40,985 nucleotides of DNA from an uncultured Erysipelotrichaceae bacterium (lineage in GTDB: Bacteria; Bacillota_I; Bacilli_A; Erysipelotrichales; Erysipelotrichaceae): contig CACWLH010000013.1 of assembly GCA_902761625.1 (NCBI GenBank), positions 1 to 40,985 on the forward strand. The letters run 5' to 3'. A program made the translations under genes and the position numbers. The notes beneath the pieces were generated by a model. The model had not been told where the DNA came from. It was given only the letters and a program-made list of their open reading frames with translations, and did no database searches. Below, one piece after another: positions 32,690 to 40,395 of this stretch; the stretch's first letter is position 1; the number at the start of each line of letters is the position of its first letter.

Positions 32690-35251
32690 TTGAAGAAACT
32701 ATTTGAAAAAACAGCGGATATTGTGGTGTTTGTCATTTTCGCATTTTCCATTCTGCTGACCTTGTCGGCGCTGTGGATGCTTGCGACATGGCCGAATCTG
32801 CAGATGGATGAGCTGGTATTCCAGCTGAGTCAGGGCATCGGCGGCACCGGAAATGACATGATCGGACAATATATGAAAACAGCCGGCTATCCGGCGGCTG
32901 CCGTGATGATTCTGATGGCATTGATTCTGTTCAGATTCAGAGACGGAAGGCGTCTGCAGAGGATCAGTCTTCTGGTCTGTGCTGTGTGCTGCCTGATTGT
33001 ATCCGGAGGATCCCTGTATCAGGCAGTCAATCTGGGTGATTATGTTGTCACTCATGCGAAAGAATCGGAATTCATTGGGGACAATTATGCGGACCCGAAG
33101 GAAGTCAGTGTGGTCTTCCCGGAACAGAAGCGCAACCTCATCTATATTTTCCTGGAATCCATGGAAGTGACCTTTGCGGATCAGGCAAGCGGCGGCGCGT
33201 TTGAGAAGAACGTGATCAATGAACTGAGTGATCTGGCTAAGGAGAATGAAAGCTTTTCCGGTGATCAGACAACTTTGAACGGCGCATACTCACTGCCTGG
33301 CACCACCTGGACGATGGGCGGAATGTTTGCGGCCACGGCGGGACTGCCTTTGCAGGTCAGTGTCGGCGGCAATGAAATGGCCAGACAGGAAGAATTCTTC
33401 CCCAATATCCGCACACTTGGCGATATGCTCGCGGATGAGGGATATCAGAATGTATTGTTAATCGGATCAAATGCCGATTTCGGCGGAAGACGAGTCTATT
33501 TCACATCTCATGGCGATTATGAGATGAGAGATTATAACTATGCCGTGGATACCGGACTGGTTGACAAAGATTATTATGTCTGGTGGGGCTATGAGGACAA
33601 CAAGCTGATCAGCTTCGCCAAGGATACACTCAACGAACTCTCATCTTCCGATCAGCCGTTCAATCTGACGATGCTGACGGTGGATACCCATTTCGAGGAC
33701 GGATACACCTGTGTGGATTGTCCCGATACATTCGGCTCTGACCGTTATGCCAATGCGATGGCATGCAGCAGCGCAAAGATCACCGAGTTTATCCGCTGGT
33801 GTCAGCAGCAGCCGTGGTATGAGAACACGACGATTGTATTGAGCGGCGACCATCCGACCATGGACAGAGACTTCTGCGACAATGTGGCAGAGGATTATGA
33901 GCGGAAGGTATATACGGCATATATCAACTCAGCAGCAGAGAATGCGGCTCCTGAGGAAAACCGCATCTATTCAACCTTTGACAATTTCCCGACAACTCTT
34001 GCGGCCATGGGCGTCCATATTGAAGGCGACAGGCTGGCGCTTGGCACAAATCTGTTTTCGGGAAAAGAGACGCTCAGCGAACAATACGGCATCAGCGATG
34101 AGACCGCACTGCTCAGACAGAAATCCACATTCATGGAGTCCATGTCAGGCGTTTCCATCAGTGCAAAGGATCTTTATAAAAACGGAAACACGCTTGTCAA
34201 CGCGGATGTGCGGATTACCGGATATGATCCGGAAACAGGAATGCTGTCCATCCGTGCGGATGATATTCTGATCGATGAGGGAGCGGTGAGAAAAGTCCGC
34301 TTCATCATTGAAAACAGCAGCGGCACGGTCTTCTATGACGGATATTGTGAACCGGACGGCTCCTATACGGCAAACCTGTATATCCCGTCTGATCAGCTGA
34401 GCAGCACCAGTCTGAGAGTGGCTGCCATTTATGACCGTCACGGCAAGATTTCAGGGGGCACCGTATTCGGCTGCTCGGAAGGCAATCTTCTCTATATCGG
34501 CGCATTGCAGAGCGATCCGGCCGGTTATATCAATTTCCTCAATACCCTCGATTCACAGCGCTATTCCATCCTGATGGCTTCGCAGGGCAATATCTCAGCA
34601 GGTATGAGCGATGAAGTACAGCAGAGTCTGTACAATCTCGGCTGCACAACCGACGTGAAGAATTCACCGGATATTTCCTATCTGTTTGTGAAAGATGACG
34701 GAAGTGTTCTGGAAACAGCTGACTATTCCTATCTGGAATGGAAGGGATATCTGGCAAGCCTGCGTCCGGTGATGATTGACGCGGCAGGTGAAAGCAGCGG
34801 CAACACCTCTTCGATTCTGATCAATGACGGCATCAGCGGCTATGCGGAATACGGACCCGGCCAGCCGGGAATGAATTTCGTGGTCTGGGACAATGAAACA
34901 AACACATCTGTTTCCGCTGTCGCCTTTGACACAACCCAGCCGCTTCCCGACGCATCAGTCAGTTTTGCACAAAGCGAAGAGAATCCGGGATTCATTGAAG
35001 TGAATGTGTCGGAGATTGTGAACAAGGCGGATGTGGCCAGTGTCTATGGTGTCGTCTTTGATGAAACGGATCCGGGCAGACAGATGGCGTTTGTATTTGA
35101 ACAGAATGAGGACGGCGGCTATACTGCTGAATTCGACGGCTCAGATCTGGATCTTGAAACCATTCATATCCGCATCATGGCATCCGATCTGTCACTGCAG
35201 CCGGAAGTCATCAAACGGATTGACGGAAATCTGAATGATTATCTGAGCTGA
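32690..35251 (+). CDS. LtaS/GacH-like phosphoglycerol transferase with C-terminal ILEI-like domain (tandem paralogue)
   Basis: An 853-aa paralogue of the preceding gene, 17 bases downstream and surely in the same operon. The order is the same: three membrane helices, catalytic domain with FLESMEVTF (~158), SLPGTTWTMGGMF (~204), VDTHFEDGY and LSGDHPTMD (~386), a beta-rich link, an ILEI-like domain (~600-747; DEVQQSLYNLGCTTD, GMNFVVWDNETN, VAFDT) and a C-terminal beta domain. The start is TTG 32690 (MKKLFEKTADIVV), aligned with the GTG start of its twin; GGAAGG lies nine bases upstream. The catalytic halves are more alike than the C-terminal halves, so acceptor or binding specificity may have diverged. 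A terminator follows at 35268. Confidence 0.88.
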   Translation: MKKLFEKTADIVVFVIFAFSILLTLSALWMLATWPNLQMDELVFQLSQGIGGTGNDMIGQYMKTAGYPAAAVMILMALILFRFRDGRRLQRISLLVCAVCCLIVSGGSLYQAVNLGDYVVTHAKESEFIGDNYADPKEVSVVFPEQKRNLIYIFLESMEVTFADQASGGAFEKNVINELSDLAKENESFSGDQTTLNGAYSLPGTTWTMGGMFAATAGLPLQVSVGGNEMARQEEFFPNIRTLGDMLADEGYQNVLLIGSNADFGGRRVYFTSHGDYEMRDYNYAVDTGLVDKDYYVWWGYEDNKLISFAKDTLNELSSSDQPFNLTMLTVDTHFEDGYTCVDCPDTFGSDRYANAMACSSAKITEFIRWCQQQPWYENTTIVLSGDHPTMDRDFCDNVAEDYERKVYTAYINSAAENAAPEENRIYSTFDNFPTTLAAMGVHIEGDRLALGTNLFSGKETLSEQYGISDETALLRQKSTFMESMSGVSISAKDLYKNGNTLVNADVRITGYDPETGMLSIRADDILIDEGAVRKVRFIIENSSGTVFYDGYCEPDGSYTANLYIPSDQLSSTSLRVAAIYDRHGKISGGTVFGCSEGNLLYIGALQSDPAGYINFLNTLDSQRYSILMASQGNISAGMSDEVQQSLYNLGCTTDVKNSPDISYLFVKDDGSVLETADYSYLEWKGYLASLRPVMIDAAGESSGNTSSILINDGISGYAEYGPGQPGMNFVVWDNETNTSVSAVAFDTTQPLPDASVSFAQSEENPGFIEVNVSEIVNKADVASVYGVVFDETDPGRQMAFVFEQNEDGGYTAEFDGSDLDLETIHIRIMASDLSLQPEVIKRIDGNLNDYLS

Positions 35252-35267
35252 TCCATTTGAATATCAG

Positions 35268-35307
35268 ACACGGAATGATCTGTACAAAAGGTCAGTTCCG
35301 TGTTTTT
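35268..35307 (+). terminator. Terminator after tandem transferase genes
   Basis: ACACGGAA / TTCCGTGT continued by TGATC / GGTCA with one bulged base, followed by five T residues. Confidence 0.9.
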
Positions 35308-35524
35308 CTTTGCGTCAGCAGCTGATTCAGAGACATCATACAGCGGGTTCATGCTGTATTCAGATTCAATTTTCAAAGTGGAAGTGATATAGTTTTTAAC
35401 ATACCGGCTGTTACAGAAATGACTTTCATGCAAGGGGAAAACAGCTGATCAGATTGATTGAGAATATGGCACCCTGTGATGGTCTGAATGATCCGCGGAT
35501 GTATGGTGCTGAGGGGGAAAACTC

Positions 35525-36922
35525 ATGAAAACCGTTAGAAAACTTTTGATTGCCATGATCTGTATGATCATGGCGTGTCCGTTTGTATCTGTTCAGGCCA
35601 AGGAAAACCGGGTGGGCATCTCAACCGGGCCTGTGATCCTGAAAGATGTTTCCGGCACATGGAAGCACAATTCATCCGGATGGTGGTTCCAGTACAGCTC
35701 AGGCGGCTATGCAAGATCAAAATGGGAAGAGATCAAAGGAAACTGGTATTACTTCGATGATTCCGGCTATTCCGTGACCGGCTTCAGGAAAATCGACGGA
35801 AGCTGGTATTATTTCTATCCGGGCGGAGAAATGCTCACAGGCTGGTATAGCAGCGGAAACAAGTGGTATTATTTCACGCCTGAAACCGGTGTGATGAGAA
35901 CCGACTGGTATCTGATCGACGGCCAGTGGTATTATTTCAGACCGACCGGAGAGCTTGCGACAAGATGGGTCAGAAGCCGCGGCACATGGTTTTATATGGG
36001 CGGGGATGGCGCCATGAAATACGGCTGGGTCTATCCGGGAGACGGCTGGTATTATATGGATCCGAAAACCGGAAAGCTGAAAACCGGCTGGCAGAAGATT
36101 GACGGCAGCTGGTATTATCTGTCCGGCGGCGGCCGCATGACCACAGGCTGGCAGTATTTCGAAGGCAGCTGGTATTATCTTGGCGGCAACGGAATCATGC
36201 AGACGGGATGGATCTTTGACGGCGCTTCCTGGTATTACATGGATGAACAAAGCGGTGCGATGAGAATCGGCTGGCTTCAGCTTGGCGACACCTGGTATTA
36301 TCTGGATCCCGCAAGAGGCGGTGCGATGTGCACAAGCTCGGTACAGGTTGACGGTGCGGTCTATCAGTTCAATGCCTCCGGTGTATGGGTGGGCGAAGCA
36401 GTCCAGTATACGCCGGTCTATTACTCCCAGAGAGATTCACGCTGGGCATCAATGCAGTTCGGCGCCTGGAATCTGCATTCCGCCGGATGTGTTCCCAGTT
36501 CTCTGGCAATGATTCTCTCGGCATTGAAAAACCAGAGCATCCTTCCGCCGGAAGTGGCGACATGGCTTTATAACAACACAGACGAATACAACCGCCGCAG
36601 TATCGGCGGAGGCGGATTGTGCGCGGTATATGCGGCTGAACACTGGGGATTAAGATCAAGCGGACTGGGTTCCGCCGATGCGATCCGCAATGAACTGGCG
36701 GCAGGCAAGATGATCATCGCATATGAAGGCCCCGGCGCATTCGCATCCGGAGGTTCGCATGCGATTGTTCTGTTTAAGATTTCCGGTGACTCCACCTATG
36801 TGTATGATTCGTTTGACAGCAGCCGCAACGGCTGGTATTCGATCAGCTCATTATGGGCGCAGCGCAGCTCTGACCCCGATGACAACAAAGGCGGATATGT
36901 ATTCTATTCCATCTATAAATAA
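35525..36922 (+). CDS. Wall-binding repeat protein with C39-like cysteine peptidase domain
   Basis: The 465-aa protein has a signal peptide (about residues 1-25, ending VQA), then roughly ten short classical repeats of the W-YY-F/L-x-x-x-G-x-M-x-TGW type (~40-290), then a C39-like peptidase domain (~298-465). Catalytic residues can be placed: Cys in SAGCVPSSLAM (Cys322), His in GGSHAIVLF (His412) and Asp in YVYDSFDS (Asp428). The repeats are ~20 residues each and lack the 105-residue super-module order of the other wall-binding proteins here, so it is a separate branch. It should be exported and act on the wall, perhaps cutting peptide cross-links or surface proteins. ATG 35525 follows GAGGGGG. 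The target is unknown. Confidence 0.88.
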   Translation: MKTVRKLLIAMICMIMACPFVSVQAKENRVGISTGPVILKDVSGTWKHNSSGWWFQYSSGGYARSKWEEIKGNWYYFDDSGYSVTGFRKIDGSWYYFYPGGEMLTGWYSSGNKWYYFTPETGVMRTDWYLIDGQWYYFRPTGELATRWVRSRGTWFYMGGDGAMKYGWVYPGDGWYYMDPKTGKLKTGWQKIDGSWYYLSGGGRMTTGWQYFEGSWYYLGGNGIMQTGWIFDGASWYYMDEQSGAMRIGWLQLGDTWYYLDPARGGAMCTSSVQVDGAVYQFNASGVWVGEAVQYTPVYYSQRDSRWASMQFGAWNLHSAGCVPSSLAMILSALKNQSILPPEVATWLYNNTDEYNRRSIGGGGLCAVYAAEHWGLRSSGLGSADAIRNELAAGKMIIAYEGPGAFASGGSHAIVLFKISGDSTYVYDSFDSSRNGWYSISSLWAQRSSDPDDNKGGYVFYSIYK

Positions 36923-36970
36923 GAAAGGGTCATTTCTTTGAAGAATCATGCATGAACAAAGAAATATTCA

Positions 36971-36999
36971 TTGACCTGAATGATGGAAAATACTATTAT
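36971..36999 (+). promoter_or_regulatory. Promoter of rplK-rplA
   Basis: TTGACC and TATTAT at 17-base spacing, about 100 bases before rplK. It gives rplKA a start independent of nusG, from which it is separated by the insertion. Confidence 0.8.
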
Positions 37000-37005
37000 A
37001 AATAG

Positions 37006-37074
37006 GCACACGTTTTTTGTGTGCGCATGCGTGGGAGGATGCGCAGACATCCGTGAAAACCACTGCATGTGGTA
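37006..37074 (+). promoter_or_regulatory. Leader RNA with ribosomal protein L1 binding-site mimic
   Basis: After a first hairpin (GCACAC / GTGTGC, 37006-37024) the leader folds as GTGG (37031) - GA - GGATG ... CATCC - GTGAAAA - CCAC (37060). A helix, an asymmetric internal loop with GA on the 5' side and GUGAAAA on the 3' side, and a second helix reproduce the L1 site of 23S rRNA (GUGGGAGG...UGAAAUACCAC, from memory). L1 is known to repress its own rplKA operon through such a mimic. A small CCAC/GTGG helix (37060-37072) competes with the outer stem. Confidence 0.75.
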
Positions 37075-37098
37075 ATTTTCTAAAAGGAGGAAGCCCAC

Positions 37099-37521
37099 AT
37101 GGCAAAAAAGAGAATTGCTAAGGTCAGCAAGCTCCAGTTCCTTGGAGGCGGCGCTAAGCCGGGACCCGCTCTCGCATCTGCTGGTATCAACATGCCGCAG
37201 TTCTGCACAGATTTCAATGCGAAGACACAGGACAGAAAAGGTGAAATTGTCCCTGTCGTCATCACTGCCTATGAAGACAAGTCTTTCGACTTTGTCATCA
37301 AGACAACACCCGCTGCATTCCTGATCAAGAAGGCTGCAGGCGTTCAGAAGGCATCCGGAACACCGAACACCGTCAAGGCAGGTAAGATCACACAGGCACA
37401 GCTCAGAGAAATCGCTGAGTACAAGATGCCGGATCTCAACGCCAATGACGTTGAAGCAGCGATGAAGATCATCGCCGGCACAGCCCGCAATATGGGTATC
37501 ACAGTAGAAGGAGAGGCATAA
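37099..37521 (+). CDS. rplK: 50S ribosomal protein L11
   Basis: The 140-aa length is standard. N-terminal part has the conserved [19 protein letters not shown] (a Gly-Gly-Ala-Lys variant of the usual P-A-G-K-A-x-P-A-P-P-x-G-P-A-L-G) and the C-terminal part has the rRNA-binding region ending [26 protein letters not shown] precedes the ATG. The loop at residues ~10-20 replaces the usual prolines near the thiostrepton site, a notable deviation. rplA follows after five bases. Confidence 0.96.
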   Translation: MAKKRIAKVSKLQFLGGGAKPGPALASAGINMPQFCTDFNAKTQDRKGEIVPVVITAYEDKSFDFVIKTTPAAFLIKKAAGVQKASGTPNTVKAGKITQAQLREIAEYKMPDLNANDVEAAMKIIAGTARNMGITVEGEA

Positions 37522-37526
37522 TAACC

Positions 37527-38207
37527 ATGGCAGGAAAGAAGTACAGAGCTGCGAAGGAACAGATCGACCGCTCCAGAGTCTACGACTACAAAGAAGCAAT
37601 TACACTCATCAAGAACATCAGCTTCGCAAACTTCGATGAGTCCGTTGAAGTATCCTTTGTTCTGAATGTTGACCCTCGTCAGGCTGACCAGAACATCCGT
37701 GGTGCTATGGTTCTGCCGAACGGCACAGGCCGTACACAGAGAGTCCTGGTTATCACACAGGGTGCGAAAGTTGACGAAGCTCTCGCAGCAGGCGCTAACT
37801 ACGCAGGCGGCGCAGAGATGATCGAAAAGATTCAGAAGGAAAACTGGTTTGACTTCGATATCATCGTCGCAACACCGGATATGATGGGCCAGCTTGGTAA
37901 GCTCGGTAAGCTGCTCGGACCTAAGGGCCTGATGCCGAACCCGAAGACAGGCACTGTCACAATGAACGTTGCAAGTGCTGTTGAGGAAATCCAGAAGGGT
38001 AAAGTCGGATACCGTGTTGACAGAGAAGGCAACGTCAATGTCATGATCGGCAAGAAGTCTTTCTCTGATGAAGCACTGGCTGAAAACTTCAAGGCAATCT
38101 ATGATCAGATGATGAAGGTTAAGCCGGCAAGCGTCAAGGGCACATACATGAAGAGTGTCACAGTGTCCACAACAATGGGACCTGGCGTAAAGGTTACTGT
38201 AGCCTAA
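37527..38207 (+). CDS. rplA: 50S ribosomal protein L1
   Basis: 226 aa, standard length. Hallmarks include [54 protein letters not shown] and [13 protein letters not shown]. It binds 23S rRNA to form the L1 stalk and is expected to repress its own mRNA through the leader described at 37006-37074. Terminator follows at 38214, so L10/L12 genes are not in the same unit. Confidence 0.97.
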   Translation: MAGKKYRAAKEQIDRSRVYDYKEAITLIKNISFANFDESVEVSFVLNVDPRQADQNIRGAMVLPNGTGRTQRVLVITQGAKVDEALAAGANYAGGAEMIEKIQKENWFDFDIIVATPDMMGQLGKLGKLLGPKGLMPNPKTGTVTMNVASAVEEIQKGKVGYRVDREGNVNVMIGKKSFSDEALAENFKAIYDQMMKVKPASVKGTYMKSVTVSTTMGPGVKVTVA

Positions 38208-38213
38208 AGACTG

Positions 38214-38238
38214 AAAGGAACTCCGGTTCCTTTTTTTT
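38214..38238 (+). terminator. Terminator after rplA
   Basis: AAAGGAAC / GTTCCTTT perfect 8-bp stem, TCCG tetraloop, then a run of T residues to 38238. Confidence 0.93.
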
Positions 38239-38342
38239 GCTGCTTTATCCGTATATTGACATTTTTTCAGTAACTGTATTTGTTTCTCAGCTATTGAAAA
38301 AGATCTGCGAGACTGAACAGAAGAGTATTCACTGCAGGCATG

Positions 38343-38377
38343 AATGACTGGCAGTCATCTTCAAGTGACTGTATAAT
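38343..38377 (+). promoter_or_regulatory. Candidate promoter with inverted repeat for the lipoprotein gene
   Basis: TATAAT at 38372-38377 lies 35 bases before the start codon. The perfect inverted repeat ATGACT-GGC-AGTCAT (38343-38357) covers the place of the -35 box, which itself is poor, so a regulator may bind there. Confidence 0.4.
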
Positions 38378-38411
38378 TTTCATGGATTTGTTATGGGGAG
38401 GATATGAAAAC

Positions 38412-39137
38412 ATGGATTACAGAAAGCTTATGTGTGCTGCGCTGTGCGCTGTGATTGCCGGCTGCAGCAATTCTTCTTCAGCTGCCGGTCCGTCTGCGAC
38501 ACCTGAGCCGGAGCCGACAGTCGAGACGACACCTGCACCGACGCCGGAGCCGACGCCGACGCCGACACCGGAGCCGAAGAGTTTCCTGGAGGAACAGCAG
38601 ATTCAGATTACACCGCAGGGTAAATTTGAATATACAGCCTGGGCGGAAAAAGGTACTTTCCCGATGCACGCATCATGCACGATCAGAGAAGAGCCGGCGG
38701 AAACGGAAGGATACAAGAGAGTCATTGCTACGGTTGTCTATGACGTTACAGATACTGCCGGCGGTCTGATCCGGACCAGAGAGTTCCCTTTTGACCGGTA
38801 TACAGGTATCTGCTTTGACGCGACAAATGAACTTCCGGATACACTTGAAGCAGGCGAATCAAATCTGATTGAAACAGGACGTACTGTTGAATATGAAGGC
38901 AAAGAGTATCAGGTTGCGTATGCATACAAAGGAACAAATAACTGGCCTCAGCTGGTTGTCGAACTGACTGTCCTGTGTCCGCAGGAGTATGACGGAACAG
39001 TATTCGCTGTGAGGTATGCGGACGATAAGACAAACGAGGAGGATACCGCGTTTGACTGGGTCCCTGTTCATACGATCGATGAACTTCCGTATTACAACAA
39101 AGTTGATACATTCTATTTTACGGAGTCAAATCAATAG
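38412..39137 (+). CDS. Lipoprotein with Thr-Pro-Glu-Pro linker, unknown function
   Basis: A 241-aa protein. The signal KLMCAALCAVIAGC ends in an AGC lipobox (Cys at about residue 18), so it is lipid-anchored outside the membrane. A low-complexity linker of TPEP/TPTP repeats (~28-56) leads to a folded domain of ~180 residues with no family I recognise; it is rich in beta-strand patterns (VIATVVYDV, VELTVLCP). ATG 38412 is chosen because GGGAGGA lies upstream and the signal peptide then begins cleanly; the frame is open earlier (38340) without a site. It lies between rplA and rplJ, normally adjacent genes, with its own terminator-bounded promoter region. Confidence 0.82.
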   Translation: MDYRKLMCAALCAVIAGCSNSSSAAGPSATPEPEPTVETTPAPTPEPTPTPTPEPKSFLEEQQIQITPQGKFEYTAWAEKGTFPMHASCTIREEPAETEGYKRVIATVVYDVTDTAGGLIRTREFPFDRYTGICFDATNELPDTLEAGESNLIETGRTVEYEGKEYQVAYAYKGTNNWPQLVVELTVLCPQEYDGTVFAVRYADDKTNEEDTAFDWVPVHTIDELPYYNKVDTFYFTESNQ

Positions 39138-39218
39138 TTTAAAAAGGATGCGTACGCAGAAACAGCGCCTAAAAGCAGCATATTGCGGCATCTTTCAGGG
39201 AAAACAGAAAGAAATCTG

Positions 39219-39247
39219 TTGACATCCGTATCATAAAACAGTAGTAT
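39219..39247 (+). promoter_or_regulatory. Promoter of rplJ-rplL
   Basis: Consensus TTGACA and TAGTAT with a 17-base spacer, about 165 bases before rplJ. Confidence 0.85.
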
Positions 39248-39410
39248 TTCATGTGTTATCAAATACCATAGACAGTAACGGCGGAAGCTTAATGATGTTA
39301 CCGAGGTAGATGAAAAAGCTGTTATAAGACTGACTTTTTTCAGGCCCTCGCATTCCGCGTGGGTCTTTCTATATATGTGTATGCGATAACAAGAAAAGGA
39401 AGGTGAAGGA
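39248..39410 (+). ncRNA. Ribosomal protein L10 leader with attenuator
   Basis: The stretch from 39265 (ACCATAGACAGTAACGGCGG, then AGCTTAATG and TTACCGAGGT to 39307) matches the core of the Bacillota L10 leader, where L10(L12)4 binds a kink-turn-like motif to control rplJL. Further down GGCCC / GGGTC with inner CGC / GCG (39343-39365) plus TTTCT forms the terminator arm. Confidence 0.85.
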
Positions 39411-39944
39411 ATGAACCAGAAAATTTTAGATGCAAAGCAGAATGTCATCTCTGAGATTCAGGGTAAGTTCACAGATTCCTCATCCACCGTTGTCGCTGAG
39501 TATCGCGGCTTATCAGTAGCTGAGATCACTGAGCTCCGCAGAGCGCTCCGTGCCGAAGGCGTAGAAATGAAGATTTACAAGAATACGCTGGCATGCAGAG
39601 CTGCTGACGCTGCAGGCTTTGAAGATCTGAAAGAAGCACTGACAGGCCCGAACGCACTGGCATTCGGCAGCGATGAAACATCCGCAGCCCGCATCATGGC
39701 AAAGTTTGCCAAGAAGCACAAGGCACTTGTTCTCAAGGGCGGAATTGTTGAAGGAAAAGTTGTGAATGCGGAAATGATCAACGAACTGTCCGCACTGCCT
39801 GGCAGAGAAGGCATGCTCAGTATGCTGTTAAGCGTGCTGACCGCACCGGTATCTTCATTCGCACGCGCAGTGAATGCTGTTGCGGAAGCAAAAGGCGGCG
39901 CACCTGCCGCAGAAGAAAAGGCTGCTGAGGAAGCAGCTGCCTAA
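39411..39944 (+). CDS. rplJ: 50S ribosomal protein L10
   Basis: 177 aa. Shows the typical N-terminus (MNQKILDAKQNVISEIQGKF), VAEYRGLSVAEITELRRALR, YKNTLACRAA and the Ala-rich C-terminal helix that docks L7/L12 dimers. Located downstream of its own leader and followed by rplL after 21 bases. GGAAGG precedes the ATG. Confidence 0.97.
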   Translation: MNQKILDAKQNVISEIQGKFTDSSSTVVAEYRGLSVAEITELRRALRAEGVEMKIYKNTLACRAADAAGFEDLKEALTGPNALAFGSDETSAARIMAKFAKKHKALVLKGGIVEGKVVNAEMINELSALPGREGMLSMLLSVLTAPVSSFARAVNAVAEAKGGAPAAEEKAAEEAAA

Positions 39945-39965
39945 GGAAGAGGAGGAAAATAATCC

Positions 39966-40340
39966 ATGGCAAAGTTAACACAGGAAGAAATTCTGACATA
40001 TCTTGATGAAGCTACAATTCTTGAACTCAATGAACTCGTAAAGGCAATCGAGGAGAAGTACGGTGTTTCCGCTGCTGCTCCTGTTGCAATGGCTGCTGCT
40101 CCGGCTGAAGAAGCTGCACCTCAGGGACCGACAAGCGTTACAGTTATGCTGACAGCTATTGGTGATTCCAAGGTCGGCGTTATCAAGGTCGTCAAGGAAA
40201 TCACAGGTCTCGGACTTGTTGACGCTAAGAAGCTCGTTGACGCTCTGCCGGCAGAGATCAAGAAGGACGTCGCTACTGATGAAGCTGAAAAGATCAAGGC
40301 TCAGCTCACAGATGCAGGCGCTACTGTTGAATTCAAATAA
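39966..40340 (+). CDS. rplL: 50S ribosomal protein L7/L12
   Basis: 124 aa with N-terminal dimerisation domain ([15 protein letters not shown]), Ala/Pro hinge (residues ~36-52) and the C-terminal factor-binding domain ([19 protein letters not shown], then [11 protein letters not shown]). AGAGGAGG precedes the ATG. Recruits translation GTPases to the ribosome. Confidence 0.97.
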   Translation: MAKLTQEEILTYLDEATILELNELVKAIEEKYGVSAAAPVAMAAAPAEEAAPQGPTSVTVMLTAIGDSKVGVIKVVKEITGLGLVDAKKLVDALPAEIKKDVATDEAEKIKAQLTDAGATVEFK

Positions 40341-40365
40341 TCACTGCTCAACTGCACGAAAAAGG

Positions 40366-40389
40366 AAAGCCGACATCACATCGGCTTTT
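40366..40389 (+). terminator. Hairpin after rplL
   Basis: AAAGCCGA / TCGGCTTT (8 bp, perfect) with a seven-base loop and a TTTTC end. The short T tract may allow read-through into the methyltransferase gene. Confidence 0.65.
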
Positions 40390-40395
40390 CGGCTC

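Noticed and set aside
23971..37098. Idea that the island is a mobile element
   Set aside because: No integrase, transposase, tRNA target or flanking direct repeat could be found by eye; only its gene content and position are unusual.
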